Origin: a bacterium
Lineage (GTDB): Bacteria; Patescibacteriota; Minisyncoccia; Phycocordibacterales; Phycocordibacteraceae
Reading direction: 5' to 3'
Assembly: GCA_021784815.1 (NCBI GenBank)
Contig: JAJYHK010000015.1
Coordinates: 1 to 38,593, forward strand
Length of the DNA: 38,593 bases
The notes beneath the pieces were generated by a model. That model was not told the origin of the DNA. It was given only the letters and a program-made list of their open reading frames with translations, and ran no database searches. This document shows positions 21,679-29,789 of the stretch, piece by piece (position 1 is the first letter of the stretch; the number at the start of each line of letters is the position of its first letter). The position numbers and the translations under genes were made by a program.

Positions 21679-22563
21679 ATGCTCACGCGCCGGCTCGCCG
21701 CGCGCCGTAGACGGCGTCGGCGCTATGCGTATGGAGCGGGTATGGCGCTTGTCGTGCTCTTTCTGGGGATGGCCGTATGGGGACTCTGGCAGTCGGCGGT
21801 CCGGATCAGTCGCGTGAGTGTCTCGAATGGGGACGCGAGCATTGCCGCGGCAGCGCAAGCGGTCATGCAGGGGACCTATTTCCATTTCATCCCTCGCAAC
21901 TCGGACTTTTTTTACCCCGCCTCAGGGATACGGCGGGCGATTCTGGCGAAGAATCCGGGTATCGCGGCGATTTCAATGAAAGAAGCGGGTGGGACAGCTC
22001 TGCGCATCAGCATTACCGACCGTGTTCCGCTTGCGCGCTGGTGCGGGAGTAGTGACGCTGGTACTTACCAGCCGTGCTACGTCTTCGATCCGAACGGATT
22101 CATATTTGCAACTACCTCGCCGCGCATCCAGCTTGCATCCGCGACGGCAAGCTCGACCGCGACCACAAGCGCGTCCGTTGCGGCGGCGGCGCTTGCTCTC
22201 GTTCCAGGTACGCCGTACAAGCCGCTCGACGCCTATGTGGTATACGAACCGCTCACGGCGAGCACGAGCAGCCCGATCGGCACGACGCTGCCGAACGCCG
22301 ACGCGCTGTCGGCGGTATTTTCCTTTGCCGACCAGCTGGTGCCGTTTGGATCGGCGGTGCGCTCCGTCTCTATTCAGGGTGGCGAGGTAGACGATACGCT
22401 TGCTTCGGGCACGGTCGTCAGGTATCTGCTCGGCCAGGAATCTCAGGCGCTCTCGGAGCTTACCGCCGCCAGGGCGGACATCAATCTTACGGACGGTTCG
22501 GTAACGTACGTCGACCTGCGTTTTCGCGGGAAGGTTTACGTCAAAAAGCGCGGTGCGCCGTAA
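21679..22563 (+). CDS. ftsQ: FtsQ/DivIB-like cell-division protein
   Basis: 294 aa from ATG 21679, preferred because AGGAG lies 7 nt upstream; an earlier ATG at 21634 would overlap serS by 35 nt. Order: very basic cytoplasmic start (RRLAARRRRRRRYAYG), one membrane helix (about 22-42), a POTRA-like domain (ISRVSVSNGDASIAAAAQAV, then FHFIPRNSDFFYP, ISITDRVPLARWC), and an extracytoplasmic beta domain with two Cys and Ser/Thr insertions. FtsQ links early and late divisome proteins. The family is poorly conserved, so the call rests on topology and POTRA pattern. Confidence 0.72.
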   Translation: MLTRRLAARRRRRRRYAYGAGMALVVLFLGMAVWGLWQSAVRISRVSVSNGDASIAAAAQAVMQGTYFHFIPRNSDFFYPASGIRRAILAKNPGIAAISMKEAGGTALRISITDRVPLARWCGSSDAGTYQPCYVFDPNGFIFATTSPRIQLASATASSTATTSASVAAAALALVPGTPYKPLDAYVVYEPLTASTSSPIGTTLPNADALSAVFSFADQLVPFGSAVRSVSIQGGEVDDTLASGTVVRYLLGQESQALSELTAARADINLTDGSVTYVDLRFRGKVYVKKRGAP

Positions 22564-22638
22564 GACGGCGTACGTTCCGTGCGTACGCAGTACGCATCCG
22601 AGCGCTTGGGTTGTCAATATTTGTGGTACCATGGCGGC

Positions 22639-23616
22639 ATGCAGTCGTTTTGGAACAGCCTCCCGAGGCCGTTTTTTGTTTCAGCGCCGCTAGCCGACGT
22701 TACCGATCCGGCATTCCGCCGCCTGCTGGCAACATACGGCAAACCGGACGTCACCTGGACCGAGTTTGTCTCGGCCGACGGGCTTTACCACATGCGTGAA
22801 AAAGCAAAGATACCGGACAAAGAGAATCCGCTTATGCGCGACCTCGCCTTTACCGAAGCGGAGCGGCCGGTCGTGGCGCAGCTTTTCTCACGCGACCCTG
22901 AGATGATGGCGTATGCGGCCAGGCTCGTCGCAGACCTCGGGTTTGACGGCGTCGACCTCAATATGGGCTGTCCGGATCGCGCTATCGAACGGCAAGGATG
23001 CGGTTCTGCAATGATCAAGACTCCCGCGACTGCGCAGGCGGTCATAGCGGCCGCAAAATCGGCGGGGCTGCCGGTGTCCGTAAAAACGCGCGTCGGTTAC
23101 AACAAAGAGTCGCTCGACGAGTGGCTGCCCGCGCTCTTTGCCGCGGCGCCCGCTGCGGTTACGGTCCACCTGCGGACGCGCAAGGAGCTGTCGCTCGTAC
23201 CTGCGCATTGGGAGCTCATGCAAAAGGCGGTCGCGCTGCGAGATGCGCACGCCCTCAGCGTGTTGATGCTCGGCAACGGCGACGTGGCGGATCTGGATGA
23301 CGCCCGGAAACGCGCCGCAGAGAGCGGCGCCGATGGCGTCATGATCGGCCGCGGCATGTTCGGAAATCCGTGGCTGTTTGCCGGTCGCAAGAGCACCGAC
23401 ACGCCGCTGAAGGATAAGCTTGAGGCGCTTATCGAACTCGCGCACGGTTTTGAGGCGCTTCGTCCGCAGAAGCATTTCGCCATCCTCAAGAAACACATCA
23501 AGGCGTTCGCCACGGGCTTTGATGGCGCTGCCGAAATGCGTGCGCGGCTCATGGACGCCGAGAATGCGGCTGAGCTCGAGGCGGCGATACGCCAGTCGCT
23601 GGCCGAGAGCGCATAG
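22639..23616 (+). CDS. dus: tRNA-dihydrouridine synthase (DusB-like)
   Basis: 325 aa from ATG 22639; extended -10 TGGTACCAT (box 22627-22632) ends 6 nt upstream. FMN-dependent TIM-barrel enzyme reducing uridine in tRNA D-loops. Motifs: SAPLADVTDPAFRRL, FVSADGL, VAQLFSRDPEMMAYAA, DGVDLNMGCPDRAIERQGCGSAMIK (catalytic Cys in GCGSAM), PVSVKTRVGY, VTVHLRTRKE, GNGDV, GADGVMIGRGMFGNPWLF. Followed after 20 nt by dnaX, which has its own -10. Confidence 0.93.
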   Translation: MQSFWNSLPRPFFVSAPLADVTDPAFRRLLATYGKPDVTWTEFVSADGLYHMREKAKIPDKENPLMRDLAFTEAERPVVAQLFSRDPEMMAYAARLVADLGFDGVDLNMGCPDRAIERQGCGSAMIKTPATAQAVIAAAKSAGLPVSVKTRVGYNKESLDEWLPALFAAAPAAVTVHLRTRKELSLVPAHWELMQKAVALRDAHALSVLMLGNGDVADLDDARKRAAESGADGVMIGRGMFGNPWLFAGRKSTDTPLKDKLEALIELAHGFEALRPQKHFAILKKHIKAFATGFDGAAEMRARLMDAENAAELEAAIRQSLAESA

Positions 23617-23636
23617 CGGCTATATACTGAGCGCAC

Positions 23637-24716
23637 ATGGCGCACGAGTCGCTCTATCGCAAGTATCGTCCGCAGGCGTTCGCGGATGTCGCCGGGCAGA
23701 GCCAGGTCACCGGACCGCTGGCGGACGCGATTGCGGCGGGGAAAATAGGGCATGCGTACCTTTTTTCCGGCAGTCGGGGGCTGGGCAAGACGTCGGTTGC
23801 TCGCATCTTTGCGCGTGAGATAAACAAGGGCCGTTTTGACGATCATGATGTACACGAGATCGATGCGGCATCGAATAACAGCGTCGAAGATATTCGCGCG
23901 CTCGCCGATGGCGTGTACACGCTGCCATTCGGCTCATCGTATAAGGTGTATATTCTCGACGAGGTTCACATGCTCTCGAAAGCGGCGTGGAATGCGTTTC
24001 TGAAGACGCTTGAAGAACCGCCTGCACATGCGGTATTCATCCTCGCAACGACCGAACCGGAGCGCGTGCCGGAGACGGTGCAGTCGCGCTGCCAGGTGTT
24101 CGAGTTCAAAAAGCCAACCCGGGCGGAGCTCGCCGCCGTGGTGACGGCAGTGGTGCAGAAGGAGGGCCACACGCTCGATAAAGATGCCGCTGACTTGGTG
24201 GCGCGGCTCGCGGACGGCTCGTATCGCGATGCGCTCTCTATTTTGCAAAAAGTCATTGCCGGAATGGAACGGGTAAACGAACTTTTTGGAGCGAAAGACT
24301 ATAGTCCAGAAATAACCCGTGAGAAGGTCGAGGCAGTATCCGGTGCACCCAAGCGCGAGCTCGTGCACGCGCTCATAGCCGCGCTCGCCAAAGGCGAGCG
24401 CGCTGCGGCCCTTGCGGCTGTCGAACGCGCCGCAGAGTCTGGTGCGGACATGAAACTTTTCCTTGAGCTTGTCATCGAGAGCCTCCGCACGGTGCTGCTC
24501 GTTCGCTATGCGCCCGAGATGCGCGACTCTTTCAAGAGCGAGCTCGGTGTCGACGAATACGCTGCGCTCGAGGCGTTTGCTAAAGAGAAAAACAGTACGC
24601 ATAACGCGCTCCTCGCATTCCTCACCGCTTCCGAACGCATGCGCTATGCGCCGATCCCGTCGCTCCCGATCGAGCTTGCCGTGCTCGAACTTTTTCCAGA
24701 ATCAACCGAGAAATGA
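23637..24716 (+). CDS. dnaX: DNA polymerase III clamp-loader subunit DnaX, short form
   Basis: 359 aa. AAA+ ATPase that loads the sliding clamp. Walker A GSRGLGKTS (45-53), Walker B ILDEVHMLS (108-111 DEVH), sensor/SRC region LATTEPERVPETVQSRCQVF, then the clamp-loader lid and collar domain. The four-Cys zinc-binding module normally between Walker A and EIDAASN is absent: REINKGRFDDHDVHEIDAASN runs straight through. The tau-type domains IV-V are also absent. TATACT at 23623-23628 ends 8 nt before the ATG. tRNA-Gln follows after 14 nt. Confidence 0.93.
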   Translation: MAHESLYRKYRPQAFADVAGQSQVTGPLADAIAAGKIGHAYLFSGSRGLGKTSVARIFAREINKGRFDDHDVHEIDAASNNSVEDIRALADGVYTLPFGSSYKVYILDEVHMLSKAAWNAFLKTLEEPPAHAVFILATTEPERVPETVQSRCQVFEFKKPTRAELAAVVTAVVQKEGHTLDKDAADLVARLADGSYRDALSILQKVIAGMERVNELFGAKDYSPEITREKVEAVSGAPKRELVHALIAALAKGERAAALAAVERAAESGADMKLFLELVIESLRTVLLVRYAPEMRDSFKSELGVDEYAALEAFAKEKNSTHNALLAFLTASERMRYAPIPSLPIELAVLELFPESTEK

Positions 24717-24730
24717 TAAGGTATCTCCAT

Positions 24731-24801
24731 TGGGGGATCGTCTAATGGTAGGACAGGGGCCTTTGGAGCCCTTAATCTAGGTTCGACTCCTAGTCTCCCA
24801 G
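24731..24801 (+). tRNA. tRNA-Gln(TTG)
   Basis: 71 nt, no encoded CCA (GCA AC follows the discriminator position). Acceptor TGGGGGA pairs with TCTCCCA, starting with the weak T1-A72 pair typical of glutamine tRNA. Anticodon loop CTTTGGA gives TTG, reading CAA. T-arm TAGGTTCGACTCCTA. The stop codon and last three sense codons of the recombinase on the minus strand lie in its 3' end, marking this tRNA as an integration site. Confidence 0.93.
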
Positions 24802-25716
24802 CAACTCTGAAAAAGACGCGTTAAAGGGCGTTCGTGCAAACACCGCATACGGACTTTTGTAGCGTACTTCAACGATATTCCTATTAAGCAACATAGAGTT
24901 CGATAGTGCTTCCGAGAGGAGTTCGCGCTTTCGCTCTGGTTCTGCCGCCTCGTACTCATCCGCCAAGGAAATACCTTGTTTAAACTTGGAATACACGAGT
25001 TCGATAGTTGCGAGAGGGTCAGTCGCTTCTTGCTCTAGTTCAGCGATGCGCTTAGTGAGTCGGACGCTCTCATTGTCGATTTCAGTCAGTTTTGACCTGT
25101 AGAGGTCGGTATCGATGTCGCCAGCCGTGTAGGTATCAACGAGCCGAGACTTGCGCGTAGCAAGGGTTTTGAGGGCAGTACGGGCATCCGTAAGAGCCGT
25201 ATTGGAAGTGTCTTTTGTCTGGGCTAGTTCTTCGAGCTTGGCCTTGTATACGATGTCTATCATCCGAGGGCTAATCCTGAGCTTGGTGAGGTCAAGCGTA
25301 ATCTGCTTATGGAGGTTGGTTTCGTTCGCGTTGAAGGAACGTTGATCGCAGACACCCTTGCCGTTGGTGCAGTGGTAGTAGGCATATTTTTCTTTTTTGA
25401 GTTCGGCAGTAATAGCACATCCGCACTTAGCGCAGGTGATGAAGCCGGAGAGCGTGAAGTCTCGGGTCTGGCGACGAGAACGAGCTTTGCCGGAAAGTAC
25501 GTCCTGACACTTCGCGAAAAGTTCGGTTGAGACAAGCGGCTCGTGATTGCCCTGATAGTCCTTGCCATTCGAGCGCATAATGCCGCAATAGAAGGGGTTG
25601 GAGAGGAGTTTGTGAATGGCGGACTTGTATATCTTCTTTCCGCGAGGCGAGCGGAGCCCTTGTTCAAACAGGAGATCGGCAATGGCCTTGTGTGAATAGA
25701 GGCCGGTAGGGGCCAA
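24790..25716 (-). pseudogene. Large serine recombinase lacking its catalytic domain
   Basis: About 308 codons. Order: end of the recombinase domain (GLYSHKAIADLLFEQGLRSPRG, NPFYCGIMRSNGKDYQGNHEPLV), zinc ribbon (CAKCGCAIT, then YHC and GVCDQRSF), long coiled coil (about 130-250) and a C-terminal YKSPYAVFARTPF segment. The N-terminal resolvase domain with the catalytic Ser is missing; upstream DNA shows no match in any frame. Codons continue a little upstream of 25716 (TKDRLAPTG) to a TGA. The frame ends LLGD-stop inside tRNA-Gln. Remains of an integrative element inserted at the tRNA 3' end; inactive as it stands. Confidence 0.85.
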
Positions 25717-25878
25717 TCGATCTTTAGTACGTCAGTAGCGAGCTCGCTATGTCGCGCTGCTGTTTCGGTGATTTCTGCCTCTTGAGCCGCCGATAAGGAA
25801 TTCTCGCTTCTTAAAATGAGTATGCGAACGGACATAGTCTTGATTGCCGTATTGTCTCTTTTTCTCTAGAAAAATGAA
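25717..25878 (-). other. Junction upstream of the truncated recombinase
   Basis: The minus strand has an ATG (25835) opening MSVRILILRSENSLSAAQEA, about 40 coherent residues, before running out of frame over the recombinase fragment. It may be the start of a replaced or deleted gene. Not called as a CDS. Confidence 0.3.
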
Positions 25879-25912
25879 AGCCCCGACCCGTAGATAGTGG
25901 TGGGTCGGGGCT
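25879..25912 (-). terminator. Intrinsic terminator, minus strand
   Basis: AGCCCCGACCC (25879-25889) pairs with GGGTCGGGGCT (25902-25912), 11 bp perfect. On the minus strand it is followed by TTCATTTTTC. It lies 28 nt after the stop of the small gene at 25941-26102. Confidence 0.7.
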
Positions 25913-25940
25913 CGTAGAACCGCGGGATGGTTGGAGGCTC

Positions 25941-26102
25941 TTACTTGCGGGGTGGTGCCGGCGGGATGTGGCTGCCGCTGTGTCCGCAAGAACTGGCGCA
26001 GCCGTTGGCCGACTGAGCCGAGTTGCCGCTTCCGTAGGTGAAGCAGAAGGACACAAATATGGATACCCCGTGTTCGACAACGCCGACGAAGCCTACTCGC
26101 AT
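25941..26102 (-). CDS. Small Cys/Ser/Gly-rich protein, unknown
   Basis: 53 aa: a hydrophobic first half (MRVGFVGVVEHGVSIFVSFCF) and a second half rich in Gly, Ser, Cys and Pro (SANGCASSCGHSGSHIPPAPPRK). Support comes from the dedicated terminator 28 nt downstream on the same strand. No Shine-Dalgarno. An overlapping plus-strand frame (GTG 25968 to 26156, ending EPTTKGRAF) also looks coherent, so strand assignment is uncertain. Confidence 0.4.
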   Translation of the reverse strand: MRVGFVGVVEHGVSIFVSFCFTYGSGNSAQSANGCASSCGHSGSHIPPAPPRK

Positions 26103-26300
26103 GCGCTCGGCATAATCAATTCATGCGAGCCAACGACTAAAGGTAGAGCGTTCTAATGCGAGACGGCCGGTAAGGCGCATTTTCGCGGAAAATATGGCTA
26201 TCCACAGGATTCTCCTGGCGCGGGAAGGTTCCCGACCGCATACTGTGCTCGCTCTCTTTGCCGGGGGCAGCTCGCATTAGTCAAACTATTTAAAACAGCC

Positions 26301-26951
26301 ATGTCAAGAAAGGCGTTCGCCGTGCTCGGGGTAATTGGGTTCCTCGCATCTGCGGGTGTTGCGTTTGCGCAATCGGCCAGCTCTGCGCCGGAGCCTATGG
26401 TGCTTCAGGTAAACAAAAATGGAAGCGTACTCATGCGAGGGACTGTCGACTCGGTTTCCTCCGGATCGCTCTCGGTAAAGAGCTGGGGCGGCGATTGGAC
26501 GGTGGATATCGGTGCGTCGGCGAGAGTGCTTCCCTCGAGCCTGACGCTTGCGAATTTCAAGCAGGGTGACTTCGTCGGCCTGATAGGCACCGCAGACTCC
26601 AACGACATGACTATCACGGCGACGCTTATTCGCGATTGGTCCGCGCGCCAGGCACTCAGTCAGGAAGCAAAATCGAACCATCAGGCGGTACGCGCCACGC
26701 TGGCGGATAGGCCGCGTGTCATTCAGGGAACGCTTTCGAACCTCAATACGACAGCAGCTACCTTCACGCTCACGAATGCGGCTGGAACGGTATACACCGT
26801 ATCGCTTGACTCCGGTGCGAAGATTCTCGGGAGGAATTGGGTGACTATTACGCTGAGCCAAGCGGCTACTGGCAATACGGTCCGCGTATACGGGGTAGTG
26901 TCGGGCTCTACCATCGCCGCGTCCGTTTTCAGGGATGTATCGGTAAAGTAG
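26301..26951 (+). CDS. Secreted protein with two DUF5666-like domains
   Basis: 216 aa. A cleavable signal peptide (about 1-23, FLASAGVAFAQ) then two similar beta-rich segments: MRGTVDSVSSGSLSVKSWGG (about 45-110) and IQGTLSNLNTTAATFTLTNAAG (about 143-213), each in the style of small OB-like DUF5666 domains, separated by a charged helix (SARQALSQEAKSNHQAVRA). Function unknown, located in the envelope. TATTTA (26287-26292) ends 8 nt before the ATG. A terminator follows at 26973. Confidence 0.8.
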   Translation: MSRKAFAVLGVIGFLASAGVAFAQSASSAPEPMVLQVNKNGSVLMRGTVDSVSSGSLSVKSWGGDWTVDIGASARVLPSSLTLANFKQGDFVGLIGTADSNDMTITATLIRDWSARQALSQEAKSNHQAVRATLADRPRVIQGTLSNLNTTAATFTLTNAAGTVYTVSLDSGAKILGRNWVTITLSQAATGNTVRVYGVVSGSTIAASVFRDVSVK

Positions 26952-26972
26952 GCATCAGGTAAGCTAAAACAG

Positions 26973-26996
26973 AATGGCCGCCGTGGTGCGGCCATT
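26973..26996 (+). terminator. Hairpin terminator after the DUF5666-like gene
   Basis: AATGGCCGC, loop CGTGGT, GCGGCCATT, then TCGTTATCC. A 9-bp perfect stem 22 nt after the stop codon; the T-tail is weak. Confidence 0.55.
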
Positions 26997-27092
26997 TCGT
27001 TATCCTCGACAAGCTTTCGTCAAGCGGCACGGTTGCCTCGTTTCGTGGGAAGCGCAACGGCGCGAAGTGCAGTACACTATGGTTCATAGCAT

Positions 27093-27371
27093 ATGGCTTT
27101 TATAGCGGATAACGTCATCTTTATTATGAGCACAGTGCTCGTGGCTGGGCTCGTCTTCCTTGGCCAACAGGCGCATCGGGGGTCGCCTGTTGCCGCAACG
27201 CAGGCGAGCCCGCGCGCCGCCACTGCACCGACTCCGACGGGTACCGCGGCCTCCGGCGCAGAACAAGGATCGCAAGGGACCACGAGCACGACGCCGGCGA
27301 GCGCTCCGGTGCAAACCGTTGCGCCGCCCGCGATTCGGCGCGGCGGTGATGATGGCGGCTTTGATAATTGA
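27093..27371 (+). CDS. Small membrane-anchored protein with Ala/Thr/Pro tail
   Basis: 92 aa. One N-terminal hydrophobic helix (about 4-24, NVIFIMSTVLVAGLVFLG) followed by a low-complexity Ala/Thr/Pro/Gly/Gln region and a short acidic end (GGDDGGFDN). TATGGT (27078-27083) ends 9 nt before the ATG. Unknown function; the low complexity limits confidence. Confidence 0.55.
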   Translation: MAFIADNVIFIMSTVLVAGLVFLGQQAHRGSPVAATQASPRAATAPTPTGTAASGAEQGSQGTTSTTPASAPVQTVAPPAIRRGGDDGGFDN

Positions 27372-27503
27372 ACGAGTGCGGATAGACGCGCCGCATGACG
27401 TCTTAGCGAGCCTCCACAAATTCCAGAGCTCGGGCGTGGCTGCGCACGTCATGCCGAAAGTTTCGTTGTTATCTGAAGTCGAACGCTTGGTATACTGCAG
27501 CCA

Positions 27504-28226
27504 ATGGATCCCGGCGCGCAGGTTTCGACGCACGACGTGAGCGACAGCGCGCCAAGAGGCGACACGATGAACCGCCTGCGTGCGGCGGTGCTCGGGGCGA
27601 ATGACGGAATCATTTCGAATGCATCCATCGTCCTGGGGGTCGCGGGTGCAACCACAGATACCCGCGTCATTCTCATTAGCGGCGTAGCAGGGTTGCTTGC
27701 GGGTGCCTTTTCGATGGCGGCAGGGGAGTATGTTTCGGTCTCGAGCCAGCGGGATGCCGAGCAAATGCTCCTCGCGAAGGAGCGCAGCGAATTGAAGGCG
27801 TACCCGCAAGAAGAATTTGCCGAGCTGAAGCGCATTTACGAGGAGAAGGGACTTACTCCTGAGACGGCGGAGACGGTCGCGCGCGAGCTCTCGGCACACG
27901 ACGAGTTTCTGGCGCACGCGGATGCGGAGCTCGGCATCAATCCGAGCGATCTAATGAATCCGTGGCAAGCGTCGATTGCGTCCTTTTTGTCGTTTGGCCT
28001 CGGCGGCGTTATTCCGCTCGTCGCCATTTTGCTCCCGCCGGTCTCGATGCGCGTTTACCTGACCTTTGCCGCTGTGCTTGCCGCGCTCATCGTTACGGGG
28101 ATCATAAGCGCGAGGGTGAGCGGCGCCTCTCCCGGGCGCGCAACAATGCGCGTTGTACTCGGCGGTGTGCTTGCTATGCTTGTCACCTATTCCGTGGGCA
28201 CTCTTTTTGGGGTTACGGCGCGTTAG
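27504..28226 (+). CDS. VIT1/CCC1-family iron/manganese transporter
   Basis: 240 aa. Membrane protein moving Fe2+ or Mn2+ out of the cytoplasm. Family signs: RAAVLGANDGIISNASIVLGVAGA (helix 1), LLAGAFSMAAGEYVSVSSQRDAE (helix 2 with the metal-site Met/Glu), an acidic cytoplasmic helical region (KRIYEEKGLTPETAETVARELS), then three more helices including PLVAILLPPV. The internal soluble region is of normal size for bacterial members, with no ferritin-like extension. Extended -10 TGGTATACT (box 27491-27496) ends 7 nt before the ATG. Confidence 0.92.
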   Translation: MDPGAQVSTHDVSDSAPRGDTMNRLRAAVLGANDGIISNASIVLGVAGATTDTRVILISGVAGLLAGAFSMAAGEYVSVSSQRDAEQMLLAKERSELKAYPQEEFAELKRIYEEKGLTPETAETVARELSAHDEFLAHADAELGINPSDLMNPWQASIASFLSFGLGGVIPLVAILLPPVSMRVYLTFAAVLAALIVTGIISARVSGASPGRATMRVVLGGVLAMLVTYSVGTLFGVTAR

Positions 28227-28442
28227 CGATCCATACTTTTCATGCATGCTTCCAAATCGCTTTGGCACCGTTTGGTCTGGTCGATTGAGCATTGAGCCCT
28301 GTCCTAGAAGACCTTGGTAGAGCGCTATTTTGATAGAGATGGACTCAGTCGCAAGCATGGAGCGCTCTTTAAAGTAGCGTTTTGCTTGGGATTCCCGGAT
28401 GTTCGGATTCCAATGAGCGAAGAGAGTGGTACGATACGGCAG

Positions 28443-29732
28443 ATGGGTAGGACCGGTTCGGTTTTCTTCGGTATATGCGCAGCGGTGGCCACTCTTACCG
28501 CGCTTGTGACGCCCATACAGCAGGTGCCCATAGCGTGGGCGGCCGCGACCTCAAGCACGAGCGGGTCGCCGGCTTCGGTGGCCGATCTTCAGAACCAGAT
28601 CGATGCGCACACCCAGGAGATCCAGCTCTTAACGCAAGAGATTGCGCAATACGAAGCGGCAATACAGAAGGCGGGGACCGACAAGAGAACCCTGCAGGCA
28701 GCGATCAACACCCTTGATCTCCAGCGGAAAAAGACCCAAACCCAAATCTCGGCAACCCAAAACCAGATCGACACCATACAGCTTCAAATCCGGCAGATCG
28801 GCTCCAGTATTGCAAATACCCAGAGCGTCATAGCGACCGACCAAGCCGCGATCGGCGAAAGCCTGCGCCTCATGCAACAAGAGGACGCACGGCCGTTCAT
28901 TCTCCAGCTTTTTTCAAGCAACTCGTTCTCGCAGGCCTGGCAGGATGTTAACCAAGCGGCGCAGCTCCAGATAGCGATCAAGCAAAAGATGCAAGAGCTG
29001 CACGGACAAGAGAGTCAGCTTGTCTCGACGCAGACCGTATCGCAGCAGAAAAAGGCCTCGCTGGTCTCGCAACGCACGACACTTTCTTCGCAGCAGAGCT
29101 CGCTCGTACAAACGAAGCGCGCCAAGACGCAGCTGCTCGCGGAGACGAGCGCAAAACAGTCCAACTACGAGAAGCTTCTCGCCCAGGCGAAAGCGGAGCT
29201 CTCAAGCTTCTCGGCCTTCACCCAAAACGCAGGCGGGTCTGGGATTCTCGGCAATCAAACCAAGTGCGACGCGTGGGGCTGCTACTACAACCAGCGGGAT
29301 GCCGCGTGGGGTAACGATCCGCTCAATGGTACGAACTATACGCTCAAGAGCGACGGGTGCCTCATAACCTCGATGGCTATGGTGCTCACGCATTACGGCT
29401 ATCGCAACGTGACGCCGGTGACTATCAACTCAAACCCGAGTAACTTCGCGGTGTACTACCCGGCATACCTCCTTTTTACCATCAGCGTCGACGGCGTCAC
29501 GGCAACGCGGCAGAAAATCGCTACGATTGACTCGACGCTCGCCCAAGGCAACCCGGTCATCGTGGGTCTCGACGCCTACGGCGGAACGCACTACGTCGTG
29601 CTCGTGAGCGGGTCGCACGGGCGGTACCTTATGCGCGATCCGTATATTCCGAACGGCGACGACGTAAGCTTCAATGCGCATTACACGATGCGGCAAATTT
29701 TCGGCATCGATAAGGTGATTGTGAACGGTTAA
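28443..29732 (+). CDS. Exported coiled-coil protein with C39-like peptidase domain
   Basis: 429 aa from ATG 28443; extended -10 TGGTACGAT (box 28430-28435) ends 7 nt upstream and settles the start. N-terminal membrane anchor or signal (about 5-30), a long coiled coil (about 42-255, LQNQIDAHTQEIQLLTQEIAQ onwards) like that of PcsB/EnvC hydrolase regulators, then a papain-like C39_2 domain: CYYNQRDAAWG, SDGCLITSMAMVLTHYG (catalytic Cys, about 305), GGTHYVVLVSG (His, about 383), RDPYIPNGDD (Asp). Probably cleaves a peptide bond in the envelope, perhaps in peptidoglycan or a surface protein. Confidence 0.85.
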   Translation: MGRTGSVFFGICAAVATLTALVTPIQQVPIAWAAATSSTSGSPASVADLQNQIDAHTQEIQLLTQEIAQYEAAIQKAGTDKRTLQAAINTLDLQRKKTQTQISATQNQIDTIQLQIRQIGSSIANTQSVIATDQAAIGESLRLMQQEDARPFILQLFSSNSFSQAWQDVNQAAQLQIAIKQKMQELHGQESQLVSTQTVSQQKKASLVSQRTTLSSQQSSLVQTKRAKTQLLAETSAKQSNYEKLLAQAKAELSSFSAFTQNAGGSGILGNQTKCDAWGCYYNQRDAAWGNDPLNGTNYTLKSDGCLITSMAMVLTHYGYRNVTPVTINSNPSNFAVYYPAYLLFTISVDGVTATRQKIATIDSTLAQGNPVIVGLDAYGGTHYVVLVSGSHGRYLMRDPYIPNGDDVSFNAHYTMRQIFGIDKVIVNG

Positions 29733-29789
29733 GCGGTTATTTCGTTTTCGCAGGGGTCCGCGATAGAATGGCGGCACCCGCTTCCTCCT

